DNA of 64,000 nucleotides from Silurus meridionalis (taxonomy: Eukaryota > Chordata > Actinopteri > Siluriformes > Siluridae). Positions 42,965-55,464 of this stretch are shown here, one piece after another; the first letter of the stretch is position 1; each line of letters opens with the position of its first letter. The stretch is taken from the NCBI RefSeq assembly GCF_014805685.1, contig NC_060887.1:34281963-34345962 (forward strand). The letters run 5' to 3'. Both the position numbers and the translations under genes were made by a program. The notes below the pieces were generated by a model. It did no database searches. It worked only from the letters and a program-made list of their open reading frames with translations, and was not told the DNA's origin.

Positions 42965-43800
42965 AGTGGTGTCCTACCTGAATCAATCCACTTTTTAATA
43001 CCATAATTATGGTGCCATATCTATAGAAACCATCAATAATAAACAGAAATGCTGTATAACAGAGCGCTGTTTACCGACAAGTATCACATGCAGTGAGAAT
43101 GAATGCCATTACTAAAGCAAGAAACACAATTAACACAATTCAACAAGTGCCCTCTTACTGCAGCCAGAAGCTGCACTGCCTACATACATCATCTTTAGCA
43201 GAAACATCAATATTAACCTCCCCGGCTTGTGGATTTTTGTGCATTTCTACATGTATTACAGTTTTCCTGGAGATTTGAAGGCAAATTTTGTGTTTATGTG
43301 CTAATTCTACAGGAAAGAAAACACAAAACTATAAATGGTTCAAGAAAAAGCTTAACAACAATTTTGAACTGTTTGGGCCAACCTTTCCCCATGATATCCA
43401 TCTTATCTTGAAAAATTGGACTTCAAAATGGGCTTGTAAGTGTATCTGCAACCAAATCCTTTTCTTCTGCTCTTTGAGCTATTGTGAAATAATAAAAAAA
43501 ATAAAATAATAAAGTCCACATTTATATTTTTTAGCTTGTGCAGTTTGCTACAGATGTAATTTGCGAGCTCTGACTAGTGGTCTCTAACCATCCAATGAAC
43601 GGTCATAAAAATTCTGACATTATTGTACACCTGCTAGATGGCCCCAGTGCTGACAAGTCGCAATCTGATTGGTTAGAACAACAGCTCCAAACAGTATGTA
43701 CTTTATGCTGCAGGGCACCAGAATTGCTGATTCTGAAGGCTCAACACAGGTTTTGACCCTGGCAATGGCTGAAATATGATTGGATATGAACTTTAATATA
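42965..43800. other. Unassigned DNA
   Basis: Frames of 60-73 codons at 43093-43509 show no domain. Nothing else recognised. Confidence 0.4.
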
Positions 43801-43809
43801 AACAGACAA

Positions 43810-43880
43810 ATTCTGAAAGAGGAATCAGACTCAGGAGGGAAATAATCCTCATCTGGATGACACTAAATGTCTTTTAATTG
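43810..43880 (-). repeat. Retroposon R2 fragment
   Basis: GAATCAGACTCAGGAGGGAA and ATCCTCATCTGGATGACAC match the distal part of R2. Confidence 0.5.
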
Positions 43881-43924
43881 TAATTCTATCAAAGGTTAAT
43901 GTTCTTTATACTTGTCACATGTAC

Positions 43925-44080
43925 ATTACAGTATCCCAGCAATGTTAGAAAGTTGCAAAGTTAAGGGCCTTGATCAAGGGCCCACGGGTGTCATCTTGAC
44001 AATGCTGGGGGCTTGAACCCCCAACCTTCCGATAAGTAAGCCAAAGCTAGCATTCACAGCCCCAAGCCACTGTAAAAGAC
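43925..44080 (-). repeat. SINE type B fragment
   Basis: AAGGGCCTTGATCAAGGGCC, then GGGCTTGAACCCCCAACCTTCC (inverse B box) and GCCCCAAGCCAC. Inverse of the order at 60964-61143. Confidence 0.65.
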
Positions 44081-44835
44081 TGTTTATAATAATTACAGTT
44101 CACTTTAAAGGTTCTTCAGTTTAACCCTCCACAGAACCTCACCGATCGTTGGGATGTTAATATGAAGCCATTCTCAGTTACAATTAACTGTAACTATAGA
44201 ATTATTAAAGTTGCAGTAATGAATAAAATGTATCAATACCTTCTGACCAGACAGTGTAGAGACTTTAGCATGTGGTCAAAATCCGGAGTGGAAAGGAAAT
44301 GCACAACCCGGGTTCCCTCTTTTCTCTGGGTGTATGACATCATTTCCTCATTCCTAAGAGAACGTCTGATGAAACTTTAAAAAGCTTTAAAAGGAGATAC
44401 TGTGTCTGTGAGATTTTTCTGGATGTGAGGTCATCACAAATCCCATCCTGCAAATTATCAATATAATTGCACTATTCAGGCACTGCTCTCATCCCACTAC
44501 TAGGCTTTGATTCACAAACACACACACACAAATGACACACTCTAACACACTCTCACACATTTAGGGTAGCTTGATTATGTGAACGGTAACATATTTCAAG
44601 TTTCAGCATTGTTTTTGTTTTTTAAAGCTGAGCGTGATAACTTCTTTGACTTTGTTTTTGCTTCTCATTTTAAATTTCTCATAAAGTTACAATTTCCGAA
44701 CTTTTTTCTTTAATTTTACAAACAGAACCTCTATGTATAAAGAGTCAGAAAAACCTAAAATGCTTGCACTTAAATTTTTTTTAACCTCACCCCAAATAGG
44801 ATTCCACTCACAACAGTTAATACTACACATATTAA

Positions 44836-44840
<5 letters not shown>

Positions 44841-44876
<36 letters not shown>
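44841..44876. repeat. (CT)n microsatellite
   Basis: A pure CT run of about 36 bp. Confidence 0.95.
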
Positions 44877-45604
44877 AACTACATGCTTTTTTTGAATTCG
44901 TTGTACTTCACTAAAGGGTTTCCGATGCCCCTGTGTTTGTGTGTAAGCACAGCATGTACAGGCCCATATTTACACCTATATTTATGTGTCCACACCTATA
45001 TTTATCTGTCCTTCCTACTTTTTTATTGTCACCTCTTCCTGGAGCTTGAGAAATAGACTCATTTCTGCGGATGCAGTCTCGGGTTTTTCTGAGTGTCGCA
45101 TTTCTGGTGGTTTTGCCTGGAATGTGTGAAATGTCCCCTGTGTCTGAGCTGTTAGGATATACAATGAGGGCCTGATCTTCCAAATGCGAGAAAAACAAAC
45201 CACTTAAAGAGACCACTAAAACCAGGCGGCAGACAATCTGGCACTGCAAGAGTTGAAGGTTTTACACAGCTGTAACAGCCTTTGGCAAACACAGACAGGT
45301 GAGAAAATTAAAGGGAAAAAGGAACAAAACAAAAAAAAAAGGTGTTAGTAAGAATTCAGGGCCAAAGTGAAGCTCAAGAACAGGGTCAGTGTACCTTGAA
45401 AGTTATTGTAAAGTCTCAGAAAGTGTACTGTAGTAATAAAGACATTTTTTTCCCCCTAAACCTATGATGTGTGTTGGTTCAAGCCATGGACTTTATTTAG
45501 TGTCATCACAAACTGATCTACACTTCCTTGCTGAGCCATTTTACACGAGAGGTTGTACCTGGAACACATTGGTCAAATTTGTAAACCCTGCACCAATTCC
45601 AAAC

Positions 45605-45605
<1 letters not shown>

Positions 45606-45675
<70 letters not shown>

Positions 45676-45676
45676 A
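45606..45676. repeat. (GAAA)n microsatellite
   Basis: About 17 GAAA units. The purine-only strand could form triplex-type structure. Confidence 0.95.
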
Positions 45677-45804
45677 TCAAAAACAACAATACTACACCCT
45701 GAGAACAACAAATTTAAAAAGAGCACCTTTTGTCAATTCAAGGTTCATGTTGTATTTTTCCTTCTAACTTCTAACTAAATATAAATTATATCTGCATTTC
45801 TGCA

Positions 45805-46029
45805 GGTCTCCTGGTGGTCTAGTGGTTAGGATGCGGTGCTCTCACCGCTGCGGCCCGGGTTAGATCCCCAGTCAGGGAACCAACCCCAGCCACTCTTAGT
45901 GCCGGTCCCAAGCCCGGATAAATGGGGAGGGTTGCGTTAGGAAGGGCATCCAGCGTAAAAACATGTTCCAAATCAAACATGCAAAGGATCCGCTGTGGCG
46001 ACACCTAACGGGAGAAGCTGAAAGAAAGA
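45805..46029 (+). mobile_element. tRNA-Glu-derived SINE, type A, copy 4
   Basis: Head TCTCCTGGTGGTCTAGTGG to CAGTCAGGGAACC, body GGTTGCGTTAGGAAGGGCAT and CCAGCGTAAAAACATG, tail GGGAGAAGCTGAAAGAAAG. Flanking ATTTCTGCA at 45796-45804 and 46038-46046 is part of an imperfect target duplication that may extend to about 18 bp. The B box reads GGTTAGATCCC, one change from the tRNA. Confidence 0.92.
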
Positions 46030-46049
46030 TTATCTTGATTTCTGCAAAG

Positions 46050-46600
46050 TTGCTTTGTGAAAGTGGTGTCTATGAATATGATTGACTTGATTTGAAATTA
46101 AAATTCTTTTGTCTTCGTCACATATCATACATTTCATCATTCACTGGATCCTTTCTAGTATGAAGTGATTCCCTCATAGTGCTCTTACAATCACTTCCCT
46201 GTTTTTAAACATAGGAAACTAAATAAGAAAGCTCAAGGCCTTTACCAAATATACATGCTGTTAGTCAGGATACATGAATGATGAGAATGTAATGGATAAA
46301 CAGTGTCCCAGGTTTTTTTTAAGACAATTCCTCGAGGTTGAGGTGCTCAGCTGAATAGAGACAGTCTCTCACAGGACACGTCCATTGCAAATTACCTTTA
46401 AACCAAATAGAAGGTTTAAATACATTTTTGACTACATACTGCAGTATTTATGTAAATGTGGTTGATGTTATGTAAGGAATGGTACGTTTCCAATAAAAGT
46501 CTTTCATCAGCTGCACAAGCAACACCCTATGTTATAAATATATTTCTTAAAATTATGTATTTTTGTGTGTTTTTATGTTCACTTCCTGAATGGGTCCTTG
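46050..46600. other. Unassigned DNA
   Basis: No gene or repeat recognised. Confidence 0.4.
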
Positions 46601-46609
46601 TGCACAATC

Positions 46610-46870
46610 TAGCCATGTTCAGAAAATGATATTTTCTGTTGTAACTTCTCAAGCATTCCAAGACTTTTCTGTTCAACATGGCTGTAAATAGGGGTGATTT
46701 GATTTAGCATGGCTTTCTTGGCATGTTTGCTCACAGAACTGCTGCTGAGTGGATTTTTTGTTGCACCATTCCATGTAAACCCCAAAGACACAAAATTCTA
46801 AGTCTGAGTGAAAATTCCAGGAGATCAGCAGTTTCTGTCCATCTGGCTTCATGGTCAGATTTAGTCAAAT
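46610..46870 (-). mobile_element. Tc1-like relic, family T4, fragment 2
   Basis: TTTTGTTGCACCATTCCATG, GTGAAAATTCCAGGAGATCAG, CAGTTTCTG and CCATCTGGCTTCATGGTCAG follow the same order as 28135-28330 and the inverse of 48230-48400. Confidence 0.55.
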
Positions 46871-46879
46871 TTCTTCCTA

Positions 46880-47490
46880 ATTCCAATGGGAATATTAAGT
46901 GACAAGCTTGATCTATATAAAATTACATTTATAAATGCAAACCCTAAAAATTATTAGTGTTGAAGAATTGATTTTAGTGTAGTGAATAGGTTTTTACATT
47001 TCTAGAAGATAAAATGGTATTCAGAATCTGTTTGCTGCGCCTGCTAGCCTGCTAAATTAGTAAATATGCGAAAAACTATGTTCATTGTTATTGTACAATA
47101 TTTAAACAAGATTATCTACTGTTCGATGAAATAATATACCTCATATATAACAGTTTTAACAATAATTAAGACTCAGATACTGAATTTGTATCTCTGTGAG
47201 GAATTTTTCTATGTGAGCACTATTCAAATGAAATTGAACTTAGTTGAGCTTTTCTGCTAGCATTTTTTGCGAAAATCCAAGTATCAAAAAATGTAAAAAA
47301 AAATAAATAAATTAAAAAAAAAAAACATGAGCTAGTTTGCTAGCGCTTCATACAAATTGAGACTCAAATACCAAAAATATTGCCTTCATGTGAGAAATGT
47401 AAACCAGCTTGCTAACAGAGCAATTTAGAATGCTAGCAGGGCATGCTCTGTTTTTATTTAGCTTAAATATTAGCAGATCCATGTTTTCAT
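46880..47490. other. Unassigned DNA with GCTAGC-type motifs
   Basis: Repeated GCTAGC/GCTAAC/TTTGCTAG motifs occur at 47035-47410, sparse and irregular. A-rich run at 47298-47325. No gene. Confidence 0.4.
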
Positions 47491-47491
47491 T

Positions 47492-48070
47492 TAGAGCTGT
47501 CAATCGATTTAAAATATTTAATCACGATTAATTGCATGATTGTGACGAGTTAACTTACCATTAATCGCGCCCTAATCACACATTTTAATTCTAAATGTAC
47601 CTTAAATCAATACTTTTAAAGTTTTTAATACTCTAGTCAACATGGGCATGAAAAAATATGGATGCTTTATGCAAATGTATGTTTAATAATAAAACCAAAC
47701 TCAGCATGTAGACAAAATATTCTTGGAATGGTTTTAGAGTAATGATGGTCACCAAACAGAACAACTAATGGACCTTTCGCTATGTTTCCACACAGACGGT
47801 TTTAATTGCCGGATGCGTGAATCATGGCGGATTTTAGTGCTCAATTCGAGACTTGGCACATCAGTAAAAAAAAAAGTTTTGCTGTAGTAAATTTTTTTAT
47901 ATATCTGAATAAAAGAAGGACATTGTGAATAATGTGTGTTGTGTTGAAGGTTTAAATATCAGCTTTTTATTTTTCAATATTTTTTTATAGAAATTGTAAT
48001 AAAAAAACTAGTAGGTTAAAATGAATTTGCACAACCTTATTAACGTGTACGTGTAACGTTTGATAGCCCT
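47492..48070. mobile_element. hAT-like non-autonomous element
   Basis: The left end TAGAGCTGTCAATCG is approximately inverted at the right end (ACGTTTGATAGCCCTA). Interior ATTTAATCACGATTAATTGC and CAACATGGGCATGAAAAAATA match 21960-22110. A clear 8-bp target duplication was not found in the T-rich flanks. No transposase. Confidence 0.55.
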
Positions 48071-48199
48071 ATTTTTTGTTACAATGCAAAAGCTTAAAAA
48101 TGTACTTTTTAATATAATATAGATTATTGAAAAATTAAAAATGACACTCTGATTTTTTATGTAGGCAGCACATGAATGTGGCTCACACACAGTGTTAAT

Positions 48200-48480
48200 T
48201 GTTGGCATTTTATTCTGGCATTTAGCTGCAGGTACTCATGCAGATACAGTTGAAGAGCTTCAGTTAATGTTCACATCAAGCATCAGAATGGGGTGAAACG
48301 TGTAATCTCTGTGACTTTAATTGTGGCATGGTTGTTGGTGCCAGATGGGCTGGTTTGAATATTTCCGAACCTGATGATGGAATTTTCACACACAACAGTC
48401 CCGAGGGTTTATACAGAATGAGAAAAACACTCTCTAAGCAACATGTATGTGGGGGAAAGAGGTCAGGAGAAAATTCACAG
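48200..48480 (+). mobile_element. Tc1-like relic, family T4, fragment 3
   Basis: GCAGGTACTCATGCAGATAC, CTTCAGTTAATGTTCACATC and TGTGGCATGGTTGTTGGTGC are characteristic. The frame at 48328-48513 begins MVVGARWAGLNIS, which corresponds to the N-terminal helix-turn-helix region of a Tc1-like transposase (a VVGARxAGLSISE motif), then degenerates. The catalytic part is missing. Confidence 0.6.
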
Positions 48481-48549
48481 ATTGGTTCAAGATGTTTAAG
48501 GACTTCTGATTAAAAAGCCTGAGTTTAAAATCCAAGCACTATGAAGTTA

Positions 48550-48727
48550 CATTTAAGGCATTTGTCAGATGCCCTCATGCAGAGCAAGCTACAATTATCT
48601 CAACTGAGCATGTGGGGGTTAAGGGCCTTGTTCAGGGGCCCAGCAGTAACAGCTTGGTAGAGCTTGGATTTAAACTCACAACCTTCCAATCCTATGGTTA
48701 AGATCCACTGAGCCAACAGTTCCCACC
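48550..48727 (-). repeat. SINE type B, copy in minus orientation
   Basis: AAGGCATTTGTCAGATGCCC, GTTAAGGGCCTTGTTCAGGG, GGATTTAAACTCACAACCTTCC (inverse B box) and GATCCACTGAGCCAACAG. A well-preserved order of the type B SINE. Confidence 0.7.
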
Positions 48728-48804
48728 ATTGTTGGGCCCTTGACTGTTAACCCTCAACTGTTTAGTCTTATAGTTATAATGTATATAATATTTACGAAAA
48801 ATAT

Positions 48805-48916
<112 letters not shown>

Positions 48917-49217
48917 CACCGAGGCAAATAAACACCAGCTAAGCAATTTTTCAACAACTGCTTTTTTGGTTATTAAACATCACCATGTTATTTATATGTT
49001 ATGTTATATGTTGATCGTATGTTTATTATTAAGAAACTACCTCAAATAAAGGTGGTTAATGGTTTAGCTATAACTTCTTGTTCTTACATTATTTAAACTG
49101 TCGAATTTTCTGAAGTCTTTTCTTGTTTAAAACAAAAAGAAGTTACAGATTTAACCATAAACATTACACCCTGAAAATGCGTTCCAAAAAAACCTAACAA
49201 TTTGGAAAAGAAACATA

Positions 49218-49763
49218 CAGTACAGACCAAAAGTTTGGACACGCCTTCTCATTCAGAGAGTTTTCTTTATTTTCATGACTATGAAAATTGTAGATTCACA
49301 CTGAAAGCATCAAAACTATGAATTAACACATGTGGAATTATATATGGAATTATATACATAACAAAAAAGTGAACTGAAAATATGTCATATTGTAGGTTCT
49401 TCAAAGTAGCCACCTTTTGCTTAGATTACTGCTTTGCACACTCTTGGCATTCTCTTGATGAGCTTCAAGAGGTAGTCACCTGAAATGGTCTTCCAACAGT
49501 CTTGAAGGAGTTCCCCGAGAGATGCTTGGCACTTGTTGGCCCTTTTGCCTTCACTCTGCGGTCCAGCTCACCCCTAAACCATCTCGATTGGGTTCAGGTC
49601 CGGTGACTGTGGAGGCCAGGTCATCTGTCGCAGCACCCCATCACTCTCCTTCTTGGTCAAATAGCCCTTGATGCCTTCAGTGTGACTCTACAATTTTCAT
49701 AGTCATGAAAATAAAGAAAACTCTTTGAATGAGAAAGTGTGTCCAAACTTTTGGTCTGTACTG
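49218..49763 (-). mobile_element. Tc1-like deletion-derivative MITE, copy 2
   Basis: A 546-bp element between TA dinucleotides (49216-49217, 49764-49765), in inverse orientation to 32771-33314 and nearly identical in length. It keeps both ~96-bp ends and the C-terminal transposase remnant with SPDLNPIE (minus strand near 49575-49600). The shared breakpoint (its complement reads GGTCAAATAGCCCTTGATG on the plus strand) shows that both copies come from one deleted founder. Its flanks are not TA microsatellites, so insertion does not require them. Confidence 0.95.
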
Positions 49764-49765
49764 TA

Positions 49766-51136
49766 TTTGGCTACAAAATCACATGTCCCAATACTTTTGC
49801 CATATTAAATGTGTATAGAAAGAATTATCATAGCATTTACAGTTATGGGAAATAGTAAAAGTCATACATGAATATAAACTAGTAAGGTTTATATTATTGT
49901 TAGAGACGCTGTTAGTGACTTTAACAGCATTGTGTTATAAATATAAATGATTTATTATGTATACTTACTGTATATCATCCATTTTCCTTCATTTACCTTA
50001 ACTGACTTATACAGATCTTGATACACACTGAGTTTACAATTAAAATCAATATGATTGTAAATATCATGTCAAATTATTCCTTTTTCATCTGCCCGCACAT
50101 TAGAGAATTATAATGTAATCTTGTTTAGGAAATCTTCTTTATTCCTGTTAGACCAGACAGAAATATAGCTGGTGGCGAAGTCAGATTTTTCACCCCTGCT
50201 CTAAATTATAAAGATGTCAGAGAATGTGCTGGTCCTGAATTAGTTCCTCTATCACTTCTGCAGAAGAAAGAACCAGGAGACCCCAGACAGGTTAAAACTG
50301 AGAGGACGGCAGAGAGATATGAATGAGAATGATAATATATGAGCTATATAATGGCAGTTTAATATGATCAAATATGCAGACTTATCAAATGTACTGAAAT
50401 AACATTGTCTCCTTTCAAACGAATTCTCTTTACTTTTAATATGAAAACCCATCATCTTATTAGATATTAATAACTCTATGTTAGCAGAGTGGCCTACGTA
50501 TGATTGTAGGGAAAAATTGGACTCGTGATACTTCATCTAGCATTCATGCCTTCGTCCTGGAGTCATTTGAAGATAAGGAAGACTCTTTTTTTAGCAACTG
50601 GGATAATTAATTATCCGCAGGCCTGGGAATTTTTTTTTTCCTTTTTTTTTTTCTTGAAAATAGTTTCACATAGGGTTCACGTAGAATAGTAAATTGCCCG
50701 ATGAAAATGAAATCAGGCTTATTAAATTATACTGCATTAAATTATTTCCCAGCTGTCCTCAAAAGACTGTTGGAATGAATGAAGCGAAGGACGAGGGGAA
50801 GAAAAAAAAAAAAAGGAAAAAAAAGCACAGCCTGATCAATGGCCTTAACTCAGACAGACATCTGCATTAATCTTAATTTATTCTCCGCTTAAAAGAAATA
50901 GCAGAGATACCCTCGGATCAAATAAGGAAGACTCCGTTTTGGGAATCCCCTCGTGCACAAACGTAAAATCGTTGATTATGATCATTAGGCTGTGATCTGC
51001 TGAGGAAAAATGAAGGTGTTGTGTGTTGGTGTGCAGGATGCATTCAGGGTGTTCAATCATGGGTTAAATGGAGTGTAGAGCGATAAGTAATACCGCAATC
51101 TGGTTCCTTTCGCTAAATCTGTACAACGCTGCTACC

Positions 51137-51176
<40 letters not shown>

Positions 51177-52850
51177 TAGAGCCATTTCACCTCAGGGCTC
51201 CCTGTTGGATGAAAAACTGCATGAACGGATGTAGAGGGTTGCCATAGAAACTTAATAAGCCACCAGCTGCAGAGGGATTGGGTTAGCGTCGCTATTGAAG
51301 CATGATCTGGTTTTTAAAAGTAATAAAATGAAAACCGAACGACACGGACGGAGGTACACGAGAGAAAATAGAACTGTCGGAGTGGCACTGAGGATGATTG
51401 AGTCGCATCATGAAATAGGTGAAGCGGATAAGGAAGTCAGGACTGGAATATCTCACCAAGTACAGTCCTCGCTGGCGTTTTCTGTCATCCTGCCTGGGAG
51501 GTCAGAGGTCAAATAGCCATCTGCTGGGTCACATCTATTGTTTTGTCCCTGCTGTGGGCCATGGCTCTGTGCTTTTAGTGTTTCCTCTTGGGATTGGCAT
51601 TGGCTCATGCTTGTTGTCATAGCACAGGTAGCGCTCACATGCTCTCAGCTAGCGAGTGACTATTCGGCCATAAACCTTTCATTAGCATGAGCAGTAAATA
51701 GATCCTTGATTATCAGGTTTGGCGTTTTCACTGAGCCCGGTGAATGATAGCTGTGATAGCTGAGAGAATTCATAGAGGCAGCTCAGGGAGCCGATTCATA
51801 AAATGTAGCGACAAGGTGGGATTTGTCTTAACTTTAATTTATCCTGCAAACTCAATCTTGTGAGGGGGGAAAAAAAGCAAGAAAAAATAGTCCACCTCCA
51901 TCTTATTAATTTTGTTAGCTCCCTGAGTGGTGCTTATGTGTGAAAAATTTTTCATTTTTGGATGCTACAGTAGCCGAGTTTTGCATATTTTGCTGAAAGA
52001 AACTTTGAAGCAGGAATCTCAGATGATTTCTGCCTAAATCCGGTGTCATCGCTGCGAGAGGAGGATTCCTAGAAGACTGAATAAGTGAAGTCTGCTTTTC
52101 ATCACCCCTCACTTTCCTCTCGTCTTTTGCTCTACGCTCCACTACTCTACATACACACACAACCAGGGGTTGGTATTTGTGTGATTTTGTGATGATATCA
52201 TGCATTTTTACGCACATCTTTAGGTGAAAGAACCTTCTGGCGAAGATATAAATGTTGTTTCCCCTAGAAACCTTTCAGTTAGGAATTAGCTTTGCATTAG
52301 ATTAAACGTGGGTAATGTGCAAAACCAAATCTTCTGATGAGCTCATCAAAAACCTGCTCTCCAGGACATCAGCCACAATAGACTAACATTCCTCACAGAA
52401 TCGATTACATGCCCCTAAAACACTGCGGATTAGATTGGAGACGCGGTATGGCAACAGCTCGTAAAATTAAAAGCTTGCAGGAGGTTAATGTCTGTCCACA
52501 AAGATTCATAACTAATTTGCTTTTTGTCTTTATTTATTCATTTATCTATTTTTTTTTCGTCCAGAGCTGATTAGATTTTATTCATGCTGTCTTTCATGTA
52601 ATCCAAATTTAGGTCCACCATCATCCATCACTCATAGCATTAATAAAGCAAGCTTCTTTTCTATTGTTACCTTGTTATGTACTGACTCGGTGTCCTGATC
52701 ATGAGTTCTTTGTAATGCAAATGAGAATGTGGAAAAATGGTGGAAAAGAAAGAGAATAGACTGGGATCTTGTGGTACACAATAAAAAGATTGCAGGAGCA
52801 GGCAGTGTTTACTTTCATCTGACTGGGAATAAGCAGTCAGATGCAATGCT
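49766..52850. other. Mostly unassigned DNA, parts possibly regulatory
   Basis: A short T2-like end (GTCCCAATACTTTTGCCATAT, 49787-49807) follows the MITE. (CA)n lies at 51138-51172. No gene was recognised; the ~100-codon frames at 50252-50536 and 51915-52217 (minus) lack domains. 50560-50770 and 51730-52640 have low repeat content and ATTA-rich motifs, as described in the findings. Confidence 0.4.
50601..50616. promoter_or_regulatory. Perfect 16-bp palindrome with homeodomain-type core
   Basis: GGATAATTAATTATCC is identical to its reverse complement and has two TAAT cores back to back, a layout bound by paired-class homeodomain dimers. Function is inferred only from the motif. Confidence 0.3.
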
Positions 52851-52859
52851 CAAAGAACA

Positions 52860-54330
52860 AACTTGGTAATACCTTCTGCAGGAGTAGGTGGGATTCGTCA
52901 AATTTAATGCAGGTGGGTTTGGACAATCTTTCTGCAGGAGTAGGACAGTTGTGATCAAACTTTCTGCACGAGTAGGAGGGTTTTGATCAAACTTTTTGCA
53001 GGAGTAAGAGGGTTTTGATCAAAACTTCCTCAGGACTAGGTGGGATGGATTAAATCTTCAGCAGGAACAGGTAGGATTAGTCAAATTTTCTGCAGAAACC
53101 ATAAGGATTAGTCAAACCTTCTGCAGGAGTAGGACAGATTGGTCAAACTTTCTGCAGGTGTAGGAGGGATTGGTCAAAACTTCTGTAGGAACAGGTGGGA
53201 TTTATTTAAAATTTCTGCAATAGTAGGTGGGATTGGTCAAACCTGCAGCAGGTGTAGGAGAGACTGGTCAAAACCTCTGTAGGAACAGGTAAAATTTGTT
53301 AAACTTTCTGCAGGAGTAGCTAGAATGGATTAGTCAGGTTTGGTAGAAAAACACTCTACAGAAGAAGGTGGGATTTGTCAAAACCTTCTGCATGAACCAG
53401 AAGGATTAGACAAAATGTCTGCAGGAACAGGTGGGATTAGTAAAACCTTCTGCAGGAGTAGGACAGGTCAGTTTGGTAAAACCTGCTGCAGGATTGGTTG
53501 CATTGGTCAAATCTTCTGGAGGAACAGGTGGATTTGGTCAAACCATCTGCAAATGTAGGTAGGATTGGTCAAACCTTCTGCAGGCATAAGTGGGATTGGT
53601 CAAAACTCTCGGAGGAACAGGTGGGTTTGGTCAAAACTTCTGCAAACATAGGTAGGATTGGTCAAACCATCTACATGTGTAAGTGAGATTGATTTAACCT
53701 TCTGCAGGAGTAGGTGGGTTTGGAGCAATTTTATGCTGGTAGAGTAGGGCAATTGGACACACTTTCTATGGGGAAAAGTAAGGATTGTTCAACTTTTTTG
53801 CAGGAGTAAGTGTTGATTGGTCTGTGGAAAATGGGCAAAATTGGTCAAACCTTCTGGTAGCATATTGTCACTAATCAAACTTTCTCTGGAAAAGTATCCA
53901 AGATTTCTGGAGTTTGGGCTTGTCAAATATTCTGGTAGAATGGTGGAATGTTAAAATTTTGTGAGAGCGTGTAAATTGGTAAAAGATCTTTTTGCAAGCA
54001 GGCAGGTTGGATCAAACTATTAAATGGTTAGTACTGGTACAGAGGTAGGAGTATTGGTAAAGATTTTCTGCAGGACTGTCCAGGATTAGTCAACATTGTG
54101 GTAGAGTATTGCCATTGGTTGAACTGTCTGTAAAAGTGGTGGAATTTGATAGATCACTTCATTCATGCTAGATATTTTTCTGCTAATCAAAATGTCTGAA
54201 AATTAACTGACTGGCAGAGCTATCTGGAGGAGTGGAAGTAATTGTTAAAGTTTTCTTTCTGGGAAGAGATGGGATTTGTTTAAATGGTCTGTGGGAGTTG
54301 TTTGGATTGATAAGATGGGTATGTATATAT
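52860..54330. repeat. ~31-bp minisatellite, about 40 units, decaying to the right
   Basis: The unit is close to TTCTGCAGGAGTAGG followed by TGGGATTGGTCAAACC. Units are clear from about 52870 to 53760 and then diverge: later copies keep TTGGTCAAAC and TTCTG but change spacing. Most units keep CTGCAG. In one reading frame, three 31-bp units make a 31-codon period (EEQVDLVKPSAN...IGQTFCR... then EEQVGLVKTSAN... near 53510-53680), which explains the small frames here. No sign of a coding gene. Confidence 0.9.
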
Positions 54331-54339
54331 GCCAAAATA

Positions 54340-55385
54340 AGGGGGTTGGACAAACATCTTAGACTTGTGATCTTGTATTAAGCTTCTTTTATTAAATGTT
54401 AATAAAAATGAAATGAACTCGCTATGTTTTTTTAGCCATTTTTATATTTACTGTTTGAAGTCATTGAAGACACTTTTAGGGTATCAATAAAGATTTTGTG
54501 CCATTTGGAGATGTAACCTATAATTGATACATTTGCACAACCAATTATGTTTTATTTCTCTCTAATGTGGATACCAGAGGAGAAATTCAGACAATAAGAG
54601 AAAATTCACACCACATAGAAGATTAATTCTACCTCAGTGGACTGTTATGATTATGTAAAAGAAAAAGTATTTATGGTCAACTAGTAATTATTAAAGGCCC
54701 AAGTGTCTACTTTAATATGAGTCATCAAACACCATCATGCAGCGCAGTACGATTAAGAATTCAGGGGTGAACTGAGGCCCATTCGAAACAAGCAGAAATC
54801 GCATTTCATTGCCACTGTGCAGAAAGATATAAAACATAATGGGGCATGCTGTCATAGGAAAATAATCAAAGATGAGCTGTTGTGATGTAACGATGTAAAG
54901 CGAAGTTACCTGATGATTTCCTAAAGTAAGTTATTTTTTTTTCATGCATTTGCTGACAATTACAACATCTTTTTTAGAAATATGAAATATATTGTAATGT
55001 CAGTTACATTTAATGGTAAGGAACCACAGCAAAATAGCAGCTACTGTACAGTATATATACTCATCACTACTAGCTTCACCATTCTTTTGTTTTTTTGAAA
55101 GCAACATATAATGTTAGCCAGGAACCCGTTTTTTTCTCTAAGAAAACTTTCTGAAAAGTTTAATGGACAAAACAAGTTTCTTAATTTATAGCTTTACCTC
55201 TAACTTTTACAAAGCACTGGCACTGGAGATGGTTCTACAAATGCTAAAAAAAAAATCAAATCAAATTTCTGTGACTCCATGTTTTACTTTGCCAAAAAAT
55301 AGTTTTCTGTATTTTTATTGTTGGTTAAAATGATGAGTCTATATGAATGTTGCAATAGGAAAATGTAATGTAATAAAAACAAGCA
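54340..55385. other. Unassigned DNA with one copy of a duplicated segment
   Basis: The segment at 54578-54665 is repeated at 56163-56252. The rest is AT-rich and unassigned. Confidence 0.4.
54578..54665. repeat. Duplicated segment, copy 1
   Basis: Contains ATTCACACCACATAGAAGAT followed by TAATTC, a 26-bp exact match with 56190-56215, within about 88 bp of clear similarity (GAGGAGAAATTCAGAC and GACTGTTATGAT on either side). Both copies are in the same orientation. Not recognised as a known repeat. Confidence 0.75.
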
Positions 55386-55390
55386 CATTA

Positions 55391-55464
55391 ATATATTATA
55401 TTAAATTATATTATATTATATTATATTATATTATATTATATTATATTATATTATATTATATTAT
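55391..55464. repeat. (ATATT)n microsatellite
   Basis: About 14 units of a TATAT/TATTA pentamer, TATATTATAT, slightly irregular at the left. Confidence 0.95.

Larger units (their letters stand above)
44085..45800. other. Unassigned DNA with microsatellites
   Basis: A (CT)n run lies at about 44841-44876 and a (GAAA)n run at 45606-45676, described separately. Frames crossing them (107 and 112 codons near 44733-45249) have no domain. Confidence 0.5.

Noticed and set aside
52860..54330. CRISPR array or coding repeat protein in the 31-bp repeat region
   Set aside because: The units abut each other and have no unique spacers of constant length. The frames shift every unit, so no repeat protein is encoded.
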